DNA of 64,000 nucleotides, taken from NCBI RefSeq assembly GCF_900115925.1, contig NZ_FOYF01000004.1:1-64000 (forward strand). Reading direction: 5' to 3'. Made by a program: the position numbers and the translations under genes. This document shows, piece by piece, positions 9,347 to 19,196 of the stretch. Numbering within the stretch: the first letter of the stretch is position 1; every line of letters begins with the position of its first letter. Origin of the DNA: Bacillus sp. cl95 (lineage in GTDB: Bacteria > Bacillota > Bacilli > Bacillales > Cytobacillaceae). Under the pieces are notes generated by a model. It did not search any database. It saw nothing but the letters and a program-made list of their open reading frames with translations, and had not been told where the DNA came from.

Positions 9347-9396
9347 AGGAGGTGAAATGACTTTGTAGAATCGTCTACAAAAGTCGTTCAATAATG
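9347..9396 (+). promoter_or_regulatory. Hairpin-separated ribosome binding site of gltB
   Basis: A strong AGGAGGTG (9347-9354) lies 39 nt upstream of the gltB ATG (9394), while no good Shine-Dalgarno directly precedes that ATG. Between them 9359-9369 and 9374-9385 form an 11-bp stem with one bulged A and a 4-nt loop. Folding leaves about 12 nt between Shine-Dalgarno and ATG. The same strong site also precedes a four-codon mini-ORF ATG ACT TTG TAG (9357-9368), out of frame with gltB. Confidence 0.6.
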
Positions 9397-12300
9397 GAAA
9401 ATTGGAGTCCTTCTCTTTTTAAAGATTTCTTCAGAAACGAACACGATGCATGTGGCATCGTTTCCTGTATAGAGAAAACAAAAGTTCCGACTCGAGCAAA
9501 CATTTACAGTTGTATTGATGCCCTTGTCAAAATGAATCATCGTGCAGGATTTATCAACGGTGAAGGTGATGGAGTGGGTATTCATATCGATATCCCACGG
9601 CAGCTATGGAAATCTAAATTAGCGGATGCCGGACTTAACCCTTCCCTCCCTGATCAAGAAGATTTTGTTGTCGGTCATGTTTTTGTCAGTAGAAAATCAG
9701 ATTGGGCAACTCTTCATAGTAAGTTGATTCAAATATTAAAAGAACGGGGACTCACTCTTATTTTTGAATCCGAAGAAGTGACGAATTCTTCGGCATTAGG
9801 TCCAATTGCGGTTCAAGAAAACCCAATATTCTGGCAATTTGCATGCTTACCAAATATCTCTGTAAAAAATTTATCGAGTACATTATTCCAAACAATTGTT
9901 GAATTCGAAAAAGATGATTTTGTCCATGTTGCTTCATTAAGCCAATACCACGCGGTTTATAAAGTAATGGGAGCTGGTGATATTCTGCCAAAATTCTATA
10001 CGGACTTAGCTGACCCATTAGTTGCTTCAACGATGACTCTCGGGCACAATCGATATTCAACAAATACATTATCCAGCTTCTTCCGCGTCCAGCCTTTCAG
10101 TGTGTTAGGACATAATGGAGAAATCAATACAATTGCAAAATTACGTGACGAAGCAAAAATGATTGGTGTTCCACTTGTGAAAGATGGAAGCGATTCTCAA
10201 GACTTAAGCAGAACGATGGAAACCCTCATCTGTCGAGAAGGCTATTCATTATTTGAAGCTGTAGATTTGTTATTTCCACCTATTATTAATGAAATAAAAT
10301 CATATTCTCCAAATTTACAAGATATGTACACCTATATGAGAGAAGCATGGGGACACTTTGCTCAAGGTCCAGCCGGCATCATTTCTAGATTCGATGATGA
10401 AGCGGTATTTAGTGTAGATTCGTTAGGCCTACGTCCTGTTTGGATGTTAGAAACTGAAAGCTCTTACCTCTTCTCTTCTGAACCTGGCATCATACCTTCT
10501 AGTGAGTATGTGAATGATCCGAAACCTTTGGCACCTGGTGAAAAAGTAGGGGTGAAATGGAAAGGGAATCGTTTGGAAGTTTTTGAATACGAAGGCTTTC
10601 AGCAGGAAGTGTTCAATCGTTTCGCAAAACGGGTAGACTTCGAGAATGCAAGAACTCGATTAAGCACTCCGACCTTTGAAAAGACGGTGACAATGAACTA
10701 TCCCGAAAAGGTTCATAACGGCCAATATAAGGCTTTCGGTTGGGAGCGTGACCATGTTCAACTAGTAGAACAAATGGCCGCAAAAGGAGCGGAACCAATC
10801 CGATCACTCGGACACGATTCACCACTCGCCGCCTTAAACCCTGATAGAAAAAACCTTGCTGATTTTATAAAAGAAAGTGTTGCAGTCGTAACAAACCCAG
10901 CAATCGATCGTGACCGTGAAATGGAGCATTTTTCAACAAGAGTTATTGTAGGAGCAAGGCCTTCTTTATTTAAGAAGGAAAAGACGGAGGCTACTTTAGA
11001 GTTGCTTACCCCAATTCTTATTGAAGGAAGAACAGGATTCGAGCTTTCTGGGCAACTAAAGCAGCCTAGCTTTGATCAAACTGTTGAATTCTTTCAATCT
11101 AAGAAACTTTCAGCCTATCTCTCAGCAACTTTTACGACATCAGAAAAACTTTCATCCGCACTAACAAGGATTTCTGAAGATGCGGTAGCTGCTGTAGAAG
11201 AAGGAAAGTCACTCCTCGTTTTGAATGATGCAATGTCACATCAAAATGATGAATATTGGATTGACCCCTTGCTTGTCACATCAGCCGTGCATCAAGCCCT
11301 TGTAAAGGCTCAGTTGCGCAGAGAGTGTTCTATTCTAATCCGCTCTGCTGCTATGCGCTCACTACATGATATTATCGTTACAATCGGACTTGGAGCAGAC
11401 TTGGTTAGTCCTTATTACATGTTTACGACTGTAAATGATCAGTCACTGCAACCATTAGTCAATCTATATCAAGCACTTACTAAAGGTATCGAAAAGGTTA
11501 TTTCGACAATTGGCATTCACGAATTGCGTGGCTATGGCAGACTTTTCTCATCCATTGGCTTGAATGAGGAGATATCCAAAGAGTTAAACATTGTGAATTT
11601 CTTTGGAGCATCTACCCTTTCTTACGATTTTGAAGCTATGGAGAAAGATGCCATTCAGCGTGCTGCAGATTACCAAAATGAACAAGAGCGCATTGGGAAA
11701 TCCTTTAATCTCTTCCCTCGTATTTGGAAATCAATCGGTGAAGTGGCATCTTCCGGTGATTACAAAGCGTATGGTGAAAAAATCACGGAACAAGAAGTCG
11801 AGCACCCAACTACGATCCGCCACTTAACTAGTATAAAGAAAAGCAACCAGCCTCTATCTTCTGGCGAAGTTGATATAAGTGTTGGTGAACACAGTTTGCC
11901 ATTTGTGATTGCTTCTATGTCATTTGGATCACAAAATGAAATCGCGTTCCGAGCATATGCGGAAGGTGCAGATCGCCTTAACATGATTAGTATGAATGGT
12001 GAAGGTGGCGAAATTAAGGATATGCTTGGTAAATATCCACGGACACGTGGACAACAAGTAGCTTCTGGACGTTTTGGGGTAAATGCCGAACTATTAAACT
12101 CTTCTAATTTACTTGAGATCAAAATCGGGCAAGGCGCGAAGCCTGGTGAAGGTGGACATCTTCCTGGCTCAAAGGTTACGGCAAAGATTGCAGAAGCAAG
12201 AAATGCCACGATTGGATCAGACTTGATTTCACCTTCTAATAATCATGACATCTACTCAATCGAAGACTTGGCACAAATGATACATGAGTTAAAAACAGCG

Positions 12301-13866
12301 AATGACAAGGCTAAGGTCGCAGTTAAGGTTCCTGTTGTTCCTAACATCGGAACCATCGCAGTAGGAATTGCGAAAGCTGGTGCAGATATCATCACCCTGA
12401 GTGGCTTTGATGGAGGTACCGGAGCTGCAAGAATCCACGCCCTCCAGCATGTGGGTTTACCGGTAGAAATCGGAGTAAAAGCTGCTCACAACGCATTGCT
12501 TGAATGTGGCATGCGACATCAAGTTGAACTATGGGCAGACGGCGGCATTAAGAGTGCACAAGATGTCTTAAAGGTTATGTTACTTGGTGCCAACCGCGTT
12601 GGCTTCGGTACATTATCCATGCTGGCTATTGGCTGTACAACATGCAGAGGCTGTCACCTTGATACATGTCATGTTGGTATTGCCACACAAATTGACTCCG
12701 AAGCCCAAGCAAAGGAACATGGTTTAAGAAGATTTGTTCCTCGTCAATTTGATTTAGCTGTTCAAGGTATCATGAATTTATATACCGCTTTTGGGAATGA
12801 ATTAAAAGAATTGGCTGCTTCTGCGGGGATAAGGAATTTGCAAGATGCAGTAGGAAGATCTGATTTACTGGAACAGTTGGATGGACAGGAGCGGTTGGAT
12901 CTTTCAACCTTATTGAAGCCGCTCGAAATAAGTCAATTTACTCATCAACATGAAGAAATGACAACTAATCTGTTGGAGACTCAACTTCAGGTTGCTGCAG
13001 GAGCAGAATACCTGGATGCAGCAGTTGAGCATTTACATTCCTCCCGTGAATTTACAAGCGTTACTTCAGAGCAAAGAGTCCTTGGTAGTCGTGTTTCATG
13101 CCATAGAGTCCGCGGTCGTCTGGATGGGTCGTATCGTCAACTAGCCCCTGTTCATCTGAAGTATAAGGATGGTTCCATTCCTGGAAACGGCCTTGGTGCT
13201 TATAACAGTGAGGGACTTACAATTACGGTTAATGGTGGTGCACAGGACGGCATCGGTAAGGCTGCTTTTGGTGGAAGTATCCAAATTCTTAAATCCAAGG
13301 GAAAAGACGGACGTTTTTATAACGGGTCTGTTGGAAAAGGTTTCGGTTATGGCGCACAAAAAGGCCTATTAATTGCCCAAGGCAATGCCGATGCGCGTGC
13401 CGGTATCCGTCTTTCTGGAGCAGATATGATTATTGGCGGACAAATGACAAAGCCTCTTCCTGAAAACGAAGCTGGCAATATTGGCACGAATGCCAATATT
13501 AAAGGATTCGCTTTTGAATATATGACAAATGGCAGAGGGCTTGTGTTAGGCGATCCTGGACCATGGATCTGTGCTGGTATGACAGGCGGCGTCATTTATT
13601 TACGTCATCAACCAGAAATGGGTCTGACAGAATCTGCTATTAAGAGACGTATCGCTAAAGGTGCTAAAGTTTCTATCTCACCACTTAATCAAAACGGTGT
13701 AAGTGATGTTAGCGAACTTCTGGGAAAATATATTAACCTACTTGAAGAAAATGAACAAAAGGAAGAAGCAGAAAATTTGAAGAACCTTTTAAAAAATCCA
13801 GTACAAAACTTTCTTATGGTTCTTCCTGCCAAAGAACAGGCAGACCCTGCAGTATCTACGGAATAA
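9394..13866 (+). CDS. gltB: Glutamate synthase large subunit
   Basis: A 1490-aa enzyme making two glutamates from glutamine and 2-oxoglutarate. Domains in order: N-terminal Ntn glutaminase with catalytic Cys20 (HDACGIV; residues before it should be cleaved off) to about 400; central domain; FMN/synthase domain (about 800-1150) with the 3Fe-4S ligands C1081, C1087 and C1092 in CxxxxxCxxxxC; C-terminal GXGXG beta-helix (about 1230-1430). No small-subunit gene (gltD) follows; the next gene is a FUSC membrane protein. It needs either a GltD encoded elsewhere or another electron donor. Confidence 0.95.
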   Translation: MENWSPSLFKDFFRNEHDACGIVSCIEKTKVPTRANIYSCIDALVKMNHRAGFINGEGDGVGIHIDIPRQLWKSKLADAGLNPSLPDQEDFVVGHVFVSRKSDWATLHSKLIQILKERGLTLIFESEEVTNSSALGPIAVQENPIFWQFACLPNISVKNLSSTLFQTIVEFEKDDFVHVASLSQYHAVYKVMGAGDILPKFYTDLADPLVASTMTLGHNRYSTNTLSSFFRVQPFSVLGHNGEINTIAKLRDEAKMIGVPLVKDGSDSQDLSRTMETLICREGYSLFEAVDLLFPPIINEIKSYSPNLQDMYTYMREAWGHFAQGPAGIISRFDDEAVFSVDSLGLRPVWMLETESSYLFSSEPGIIPSSEYVNDPKPLAPGEKVGVKWKGNRLEVFEYEGFQQEVFNRFAKRVDFENARTRLSTPTFEKTVTMNYPEKVHNGQYKAFGWERDHVQLVEQMAAKGAEPIRSLGHDSPLAALNPDRKNLADFIKESVAVVTNPAIDRDREMEHFSTRVIVGARPSLFKKEKTEATLELLTPILIEGRTGFELSGQLKQPSFDQTVEFFQSKKLSAYLSATFTTSEKLSSALTRISEDAVAAVEEGKSLLVLNDAMSHQNDEYWIDPLLVTSAVHQALVKAQLRRECSILIRSAAMRSLHDIIVTIGLGADLVSPYYMFTTVNDQSLQPLVNLYQALTKGIEKVISTIGIHELRGYGRLFSSIGLNEEISKELNIVNFFGASTLSYDFEAMEKDAIQRAADYQNEQERIGKSFNLFPRIWKSIGEVASSGDYKAYGEKITEQEVEHPTTIRHLTSIKKSNQPLSSGEVDISVGEHSLPFVIASMSFGSQNEIAFRAYAEGADRLNMISMNGEGGEIKDMLGKYPRTRGQQVASGRFGVNAELLNSSNLLEIKIGQGAKPGEGGHLPGSKVTAKIAEARNATIGSDLISPSNNHDIYSIEDLAQMIHELKTANDKAKVAVKVPVVPNIGTIAVGIAKAGADIITLSGFDGGTGAARIHALQHVGLPVEIGVKAAHNALLECGMRHQVELWADGGIKSAQDVLKVMLLGANRVGFGTLSMLAIGCTTCRGCHLDTCHVGIATQIDSEAQAKEHGLRRFVPRQFDLAVQGIMNLYTAFGNELKELAASAGIRNLQDAVGRSDLLEQLDGQERLDLSTLLKPLEISQFTHQHEEMTTNLLETQLQVAAGAEYLDAAVEHLHSSREFTSVTSEQRVLGSRVSCHRVRGRLDGSYRQLAPVHLKYKDGSIPGNGLGAYNSEGLTITVNGGAQDGIGKAAFGGSIQILKSKGKDGRFYNGSVGKGFGYGAQKGLLIAQGNADARAGIRLSGADMIIGGQMTKPLPENEAGNIGTNANIKGFAFEYMTNGRGLVLGDPGPWICAGMTGGVIYLRHQPEMGLTESAIKRRIAKGAKVSISPLNQNGVSDVSELLGKYINLLEENEQKEEAENLKNLLKNPVQNFLMVLPAKEQADPAVSTE

Positions 13867-13876
13867 CAGTAAGATG

Positions 13877-13911
13877 GGAGCAAGCTATTGAAGCTAGCTC
13901 CTTTCTTTATT
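13877..13911 (+). terminator. Intrinsic terminator after gltB
   Basis: GGAGCAAGCT-attga-AGCTAGCTCC forms a stem with one mismatch, followed by a T-rich tail. Confidence 0.8.
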
Positions 13912-13979
13912 TTAGTTCTTTTCTAAAGTATTGTTGTTTTTGAAAGTTAGGTTTGTGATAGCAAGCCATTGATAATGCA

Positions 13980-14281
13980 GTTGATTGGAGCGGAAGGTGC
14001 GAGACTCCTCGAAAATCCTCATGATGCTATCGCATCATTTCGTGCGATGTGAATTCCTAGAAGCTTTCCTTTTGCTACCGCCTTTTCTTCGTGCGTGGGT
14101 TCCATTCGAGGAAGAAAAACAATGTCCTGCGGGATTAGCGGGACAGGTGAGACCCCACAGGCGACGTGCGCCGAGGAGGCTTACCGCACGCCCAAGACGA
14201 ATTTGTCCATGAAAAAGCCGGCATTAGGGCTTTTTCATAATTCGTAACGCGGAAAGCGAGCATCCTAGAGTGGAAATCAAC
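13980..14281. repeat. Bacillaceae intergenic repeat with an internal insertion
   Basis: The ends read GTTGATTgGAGCGGAAGG and GAGTGGAAATCAAC, giving terminal inverted repeats GTTGATT/AATCAAC. Inside are typical segments (GTGAGACCCCACAGGCGACG, GAGGAGGCTTACCGC, GCGGAAAGCGAGCATCCT) of a dispersed element I recognise from many Bacillaceae intergenic regions. About 100 bp (around 14010-14120) and a small hairpin (14212-14235) interrupt the usual core, so this copy looks expanded or degenerate. It carries a 75-codon open frame that I do not consider coding. Confidence 0.7.
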
Positions 14282-14472
14282 AGACACGTTTAACAGCTAC
14301 TTATTTCCATCAAAATACTTTCCTTTTATATCCTACACTCAGTCCCTTTTTACCTAATACCAATTATCTCTTGATATTCAATCAGAAGCCATGTATAGTA
14401 CATTATTGTTTAATAATGAATAAAGTGGTTTATAGTATAACTAATCTTTAAAAATGAGAGGATTTTCTTAGA

Positions 14473-15552
14473 ATGAAGTTAGGCGCCCGCATCCTAAAAA
14501 CGGGAATTGCAATTATTTTGTCCTTATTTTTAGCTCAAATTGTAGATTCTCCAGCTCCCTTATTCGCTGGAATTGCAGCGATATTCGCTGTTCAACCGAC
14601 TATTTACCGCTCTTTCCTTTCCATCATGGAACAACTACAAGGAAATTTGGTTGGTGCATTAGTAGCAATTATTTTTGTATTAATCCTTGGAAATAACATT
14701 ATCATTGTAGGCTTAGCTGCGATTATCGTGATAATCATCAATCTTAAGCTGAAAATTGACAATACGATAGCGTTATCACTCGTAACCTTGATTGCTATCA
14801 TGGAAAATACCGGTGAAAACTTTATCGAATTTGCGTTCATTCGTTTTTCCACCATCATGCTTGGTGTATTTTCAGCGTTTATAGTGAACCTTGTATTCCT
14901 GCCTCCAAAATACGAAAACAAGCTATACTTCAAAATCTCCAACACAGTTGAAGAATTAATAAAATGGATTAGATTAAGCACTCGACATTCCGCAGAACAT
15001 ACCTTATTAAAACAAGATATCGAAAGACTTCGAACAAACCTGCTTAATATTGAACAACTTTACATTATGTATCAAGAAGAACGGAACTATTTTAAGAAAA
15101 ACGATTTAGTTAAATCAAGAAAGCTCGTTGTCTTCAGGCAAATGGTTTCTGTAACAAAAAAGGGACTTGAAACATTAAAAAGGCTTCATCGCTTTGAAAA
15201 CGAGTTACAGCAAATGCCAGAGCATTTTCAACAATCCATTCAAGAACAACTCGATTGTCTTATCTACCATCATGAGGAATTAATGCTGCGTTTTATCGGA
15301 AAGTTACGTCAGCCTGACCCAAATGATGATCCTACTGTATGTCTTAATAAAAAGGATCTATTCTCCCTTTTTCTTGCTCAGAGTACGGATATGGCGAATA
15401 AAGACGATAGTAAGCTATACCACTCCATGCAAATTGTTTCAGCAATCCTAGATTATGGCGAACAAGTGGAACATTTAGAAACGTTAATAACAAGTTTCCA
15501 ATCGTATCATCAGGATGAAAATGAGCTTAAAATTGAAGAAATGAACGAATAA
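14473..15552 (+). CDS. FUSC/aromatic acid exporter-like membrane protein (YgaE position)
   Basis: A 359-aa protein. About six TM helices fill residues 1-150, including the family-type segment IAAIFAVQPTIYRSF. A mostly helical cytosolic C-terminal half of about 200 aa follows. This two-part build matches the ArAE_1/FUSC group. The position between gsaB and the YgaD ABC transporter is that of B. subtilis ygaE. Substrate is unknown. GAGAGGA lies 10 nt upstream of the ATG. Convergent with ygaD across a shared terminator. Confidence 0.8.
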   Translation: MKLGARILKTGIAIILSLFLAQIVDSPAPLFAGIAAIFAVQPTIYRSFLSIMEQLQGNLVGALVAIIFVLILGNNIIIVGLAAIIVIIINLKLKIDNTIALSLVTLIAIMENTGENFIEFAFIRFSTIMLGVFSAFIVNLVFLPPKYENKLYFKISNTVEELIKWIRLSTRHSAEHTLLKQDIERLRTNLLNIEQLYIMYQEERNYFKKNDLVKSRKLVVFRQMVSVTKKGLETLKRLHRFENELQQMPEHFQQSIQEQLDCLIYHHEELMLRFIGKLRQPDPNDDPTVCLNKKDLFSLFLAQSTDMANKDDSKLYHSMQIVSAILDYGEQVEHLETLITSFQSYHQDENELKIEEMNE

Positions 15553-15556
15553 ACGT

Positions 15557-15586
15557 AAAAAGCAGCTGAATCATTCAGCTGCTTTT
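15557..15586. terminator. Bidirectional terminator between ygaE-like gene and ygaD
   Basis: AAAAGCAGCTGAAT-c-ATTCAGCTGCTTTT is a near-perfect stem with A and T flanks on both sides. It includes the ygaD stop codon. Confidence 0.88.
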
Positions 15587-17354
15587 ACTGTGTATCCGTA
15601 TCCTTAGGTTGTTCAAGCTGTTGGACTTGAAACAACTTATAATAATGTCCTTTTAGTGCCATCAGTTCTTCATGCTTACCCACTTCCTCAATTTGACCGT
15701 GTTCAATTAGTACGATTCTGTCAGCATGAGTGATAGTCGAAAGTCGATGTGCGACGACAAATGTAGTTCTTTCTTTAGCAAGTTCCTCTAGTGATTCCTG
15801 AATCGATTGTTCACTTTCAAGATCCAGTGCGGAAGTTGCTTCATCCAAGATTAAGATTGGCGGATTTTTTAAGAAGACGCGTGCAATAGCCACCCTTTGC
15901 TTTTGACCGCCCGAAAGTTTCACGCCTCGCTCTCCCACCTTTGTTTCATATCCTTCTGGCAGATTCATAATAAAATCATGGGCATTTGCTGCTTTGGCAG
16001 CTGCAATGACCTCTTCATCCGTAGCCTCTGGCTTCCCAATAAGGATATTAGACTTAACAGATTCACTAAACAAGATATTATCTTGAAAGACCACTCCGAT
16101 TTGATCCCTGAGCGTTTGTACTTGAAAAGAACGGATATCTGTTCCATCAAGCAAAATGGTACCTTCCGACACATCGTAGAAACGCGGAATTAAACTGACA
16201 AGTGACGACTTACCGCCACCGCTCATCCCTACAAACGCGATGGTCTCACCCTTTTTCACATGCAAATCAATCTTTTTTAATACTAAGTCCTCATTTTCAG
16301 CATAAGCAAAACTAACTTTTTCGAATGAAATATCACCTTTAACATTTTCACAATGTATTGCATTTGGTCCATCTAGAATATCGTACTTTTCATCTAAGAA
16401 TTCAAAGACACGATCCATTGAAGCTAGTGACTGTGTCAATGTCGTCGATGAATTCACAAGCCTTCTTAACGGATTATATAGCCTGTCAATATAAGCTATG
16501 AAAGCAATCATTGTGCCGAGTGAAAGGTTTTGCTGAATAACCAGATATCCTGAATAACCAATGACCAATAATGGTGCAATATCGGTGATTGTATTTACGA
16601 CTGCAAATGCTTTTGCATTCCAACTTGTATGCTCGAGCGCCTTGACCAGAAAGTTCTTATTCTGCTTATCAAACTGTTTTTGTTCATAATCTTCAATTGC
16701 AAAACTCTTGATTACCGACATCCCCTGAACGCGTTCATGCAAATAACTTTGCACCTCTGCTAGAGCTTGTGATCTTACCCTTGTAAGCTTTCGTAAGTTT
16801 CCGAAAAAATATCGGACTGAGATCGCGTAAAATGGAAACAGAACGAGCGAAGTGATCGTAAGTTTAAGATTCATGGTCGACATGATGCCAATGGCAATAA
16901 AGATTGTTGCAATATCCAGCCATAGGTTCATTAACCCAGTCATCACAAATGTCTTAGTTTGCTCTACATCATTAATAACACGTGAAATGACTTCTCCAGT
17001 TCTTGTATTCGCGTAGTATTTAAAACTAAGTTTCTGTATGTGAGTATATAACTTGTCCCTGATATCGTATAAAATTTTACTTGATGTCCATTGCGCAAAA
17101 TATTGACGATAATATTCAATTGGAGGCCGTAGGATCACAAAGATGACAATCATAATCGCCATAACAGTGAAAAGCTTCTCCGTCCGAACCTGTTTCGATA
17201 AAGCGTCATTGCCAATGATGTCATCAATAACATATTTAATGAGCATCGGGATGATAAGCGGTATTGCGAATTTTATAATCCCTATAATGATGGTTCCTAT
17301 TATCTGCAATCGATAAGGCTTCACAAATTGCAAATACCTGCGGATACTACCCAA
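15585..17354 (-). CDS. ygaD: ABC transporter, fused permease/ATPase (YgaD)
   Basis: A 589-aa half-transporter of the MsbA/BmrA type. A six-TM exporter domain fills residues 1 to about 310. The ATPase domain follows, with Walker A GMSGGGKS (near 370), signature LSGGQ, Walker [13 protein letters not shown] and switch HRLST. It would act as a homodimer exporting lipids or drugs; the substrate is unknown. The start is TTG with AAAGGAGG 6 nt upstream. A 150-bp repeat abuts that Shine-Dalgarno, so the 5' UTR lies in the repeat. Synteny supports YgaD. Confidence 0.93.
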   Translation of the reverse strand: MGSIRRYLQFVKPYRLQIIGTIIIGIIKFAIPLIIPMLIKYVIDDIIGNDALSKQVRTEKLFTVMAIMIVIFVILRPPIEYYRQYFAQWTSSKILYDIRDKLYTHIQKLSFKYYANTRTGEVISRVINDVEQTKTFVMTGLMNLWLDIATIFIAIGIMSTMNLKLTITSLVLFPFYAISVRYFFGNLRKLTRVRSQALAEVQSYLHERVQGMSVIKSFAIEDYEQKQFDKQNKNFLVKALEHTSWNAKAFAVVNTITDIAPLLVIGYSGYLVIQQNLSLGTMIAFIAYIDRLYNPLRRLVNSSTTLTQSLASMDRVFEFLDEKYDILDGPNAIHCENVKGDISFEKVSFAYAENEDLVLKKIDLHVKKGETIAFVGMSGGGKSSLVSLIPRFYDVSEGTILLDGTDIRSFQVQTLRDQIGVVFQDNILFSESVKSNILIGKPEATDEEVIAAAKAANAHDFIMNLPEGYETKVGERGVKLSGGQKQRVAIARVFLKNPPILILDEATSALDLESEQSIQESLEELAKERTTFVVAHRLSTITHADRIVLIEHGQIEEVGKHEELMALKGHYYKLFQVQQLEQPKDTDTQ

Positions 17355-17370
17355 AATAATCCTCCTTTAT

Positions 17371-17524
17371 AGAAAAGCGTAAGGCGCCTGCTTATCGGCG
17401 ACCAGCATAAGCCAATCGCTGGCAGAAGGCGTCCTTTACCTTCCGAAGCCATTGGCTTATGACCAAGGTTGTTTCGGCTTTAGGAAACAACCTCGAGCCG
17501 ATGGTGCCTGAAGCTAGACAATAG
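17371..17524. repeat. Bacillaceae 150-bp repeat, copy 1
   Basis: Begins AGAAAAGCGTAAGGCGCC and ends TGCCTGAAGCTAGACAATAG. It shares nearly identical segments with the copy at 19197-19345, including the stretch from TTGGCTTATGACC to GGAAACAACC. The internal GGTTGTTTCGGC...GGAAACAACC can pair, as can the outer GGCGCC/GGTGCC parts. It lies directly upstream of ygaD. Confidence 0.85.
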
Positions 17525-17584
17525 AAAAGCATATGCGACATGCCTACTCAAATGTGAAAACCATTCTTCGAGAGGTGTTTAAAA

Positions 17585-17617
17585 CAAACAAAAACCTGTT
17601 GATCGGAAATCAACAGG
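17585..17617 (-). terminator. Intrinsic terminator after ygaC
   Basis: On the minus strand CCTGTTGAT-TTCCG-ATCAACAGG is followed by a T-rich run. Confidence 0.88.
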
Positions 17618-17647
17618 CAGCCATTCGGGCAAATTGTTCCTCGAATC

Positions 17648-18178
17648 TTAGCGTCTGTATGTAAGATAACGTTCATACCAAATATCAATGAAATCCGCGG
17701 AAAAAGGTCCTTTACGTTGACGAATCCATTGAATGAGGGTTTCCACGTTGCGCTTAAGAATGTGATCAATGGCTTCTGGATATTTCATCTCCCGACGGTG
17801 CCTTTCATACTCATCTTCATCCAATAGATTGAATGTCATATCAGGAAATACTTTGATATCAAGATCGTAATCAATGTATTTCAGCGCTTCTCCATCGAAG
17901 ATAAACGGAGAACTGAGATTGCAATAGTAATATACACCATCTTCACGTATCATTCCTATAACATTAAACCAGTGCTGTGAATGAAAATAACAAATAGCCG
18001 GTTCCCTGGTAATCCAAGTTCGTCCATCGGATTCGGTAACAATGGTACGATCATTTCCACCGATAACAAGATTTTGCGTTCCTTTTAGTACAGTCGTTTC
18101 TTCCCAGACGCGATGGATGTGCCCATTATGTTTATAACTGTGTATTTGTACTGGCTCTCCTTCTATGGGTACGCCCAT
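17648..18178 (-). CDS. ygaC: DUF402 nucleoside tri-/diphosphatase (YgaC)
   Basis: A 176-aa soluble protein of the DUF402 family. The conserved core runs from WEETTVLKG through [16 protein letters not shown] to [12 protein letters not shown] and ends in acidic residues ([18 protein letters not shown]) that bind metal in this family. The S. aureus homologue NtdP hydrolyses nucleoside tri- and diphosphates. Position between ygaB and ygaD matches B. subtilis ygaC. A terminator follows. Natural substrates are not known from sequence. Confidence 0.9.
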   Translation of the reverse strand: MGVPIEGEPVQIHSYKHNGHIHRVWEETTVLKGTQNLVIGGNDRTIVTESDGRTWITREPAICYFHSQHWFNVIGMIREDGVYYYCNLSSPFIFDGEALKYIDYDLDIKVFPDMTFNLLDEDEYERHRREMKYPEAIDHILKRNVETLIQWIRQRKGPFSADFIDIWYERYLTYRR

Positions 18179-18316
18179 GAATCTCCCCTACTTTCATTCT
18201 CCAAACGCTTTGCAACCTATCTATACCAATAAAAATCATCTAAAAACGACAAAAGGCAACAAAGTACTTTTCCTATTTTCTATTATTATAACGGTTGCAC
18301 CGAGATTTTAAAACAA

Positions 18317-18343
18317 AAGAGCCATTGAAAATCAATGACTCTT
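18317..18343 (-). terminator. Intrinsic terminator after ygaB
   Basis: AAGAG(c)CATTGA-aaa-TCAATG(a)CTCTT forms a stem with one internal mismatch pair. Minus-strand T-rich sequence follows. Confidence 0.75.
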
Positions 18344-18390
18344 TACAAAATTTCATATTTTTTTGTTATTTTAGTTAAATTTCTCTCTTC

Positions 18391-18648
18391 TTAGTTCACT
18401 GTTGTCGCATTGATATCACGATAAGAGCGAATGACCTCTTCTGTCTGATTTTCAAAAATTTGTTGAATTTCACGTAATTCTGTTTTCATTCTTACAATTT
18501 CATATTGCAAGCCTTCCAGCTCAGTTTCATTTTGTAAACTGATCAACTCTTCTTCAATTTCTTTGCAACGCTCAAGTTCCGCTTGCAAAAATAGTAACTT
18601 CTCCATTGTCTTCATCTGTTCCGAAACTAAACGGTTAAAGTTATTCAT
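18391..18648 (-). CDS. ygaB: YgaB-like coiled-coil protein
   Basis: An 85-aa acidic protein. Residues 12-70 are almost continuous heptads with leucines and charged residues, so a coiled coil is likely. There is no known domain. The place between sspE and ygaC is that of B. subtilis ygaB, a protein of unknown role. It has its own terminator. Confidence 0.8.
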   Translation of the reverse strand: MNNFNRLVSEQMKTMEKLLFLQAELERCKEIEEELISLQNETELEGLQYEIVRMKTELREIQQIFENQTEEVIRSYRDINATTVN

Positions 18649-18812
18649 TCTCCATCACCGCCCTATATATTTGTTGAAATTACATTATTAAGGAGCTTCC
18701 GTATCTTCTATGTACATATTCTTTAGAAATGCCCATTTACCTTTGACTACTTCTGTAGACACCTAAGAGGTTTTGTCGAAAGCATCTTTATGCATTTCAT
18801 CCAAAAAACACA

Positions 18813-18852
18813 AAGAAGGCACTCTCTCGTTATGAAAGAGTACCTTCTTTTC
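18813..18852 (-). terminator. Intrinsic terminator after sspE
   Basis: AAGAAGGTACTCTT...AGAGAGTGCCTTCTT forms a long stem and a T-rich tail follows on the minus strand. Confidence 0.85.
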
Positions 18853-18854
18853 AA

Positions 18855-19076
18855 TTAGCTTTGTTGATTTTGTCCGTAGCTACCAGAAGCTTTAGCTTTG
18901 TTAGCTTGGGATTGAGCATTTTGTTGTCTCACTTCAGCAGCGTTAGTTTCGCTAGCGAACTCAGTGCCGAATTGACCTTGTCCAGCAGCTTGACCTGCTT
19001 GAGCATTTTGTTGCTTTACATGCTGGATGCTAGTTCCAGCTGCACTTTTGTTTGGTTGTTGATTGAAATTTGCCAT
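18855..19076 (-). CDS. sspE: Gamma-type small acid-soluble spore protein
   Basis: A 73-aa Gln/Asn/Ala-rich protein with no hydrophobic core, typical of gamma-type SASP, an amino-acid store degraded at germination. One GPR-protease-type sequence TEFASE is visible. B. subtilis SspE (84 aa) is somewhat longer, with more repeat units. The start is set by GGAGGTG-atatca-ATG; a longer in-frame start lacks a ribosome site. Presence shows that the organism forms spores. Expression is probably sigma-G dependent, but I could not place the promoter securely. Confidence 0.95.
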   Translation of the reverse strand: MANFNQQPNKSAAGTSIQHVKQQNAQAGQAAGQGQFGTEFASETNAAEVRQQNAQSQANKAKASGSYGQNQQS

Positions 19077-19196
19077 TGATATCACCTCCACGCTCATTAA
19101 TTTAACCGAGCAAGGGGGGAGATATTCGGAAAAAAAGATAATTTAAAGTGAATATTTTTCTACTAAGCTGATTTCGCATAGATTGTAGCTTTTATA

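Noticed and set aside
9357-9368. Treating ATG ACT TTG TAG as a real leader-peptide gene
   Set aside because: Four codons with no regulatory codons; kept only as part of the gltB start-site observation.
13985-14212. A 75-codon frame after gltB
   Set aside because: It lies wholly inside the dispersed repeat and has no Shine-Dalgarno; the high-GC tail is repeat sequence.
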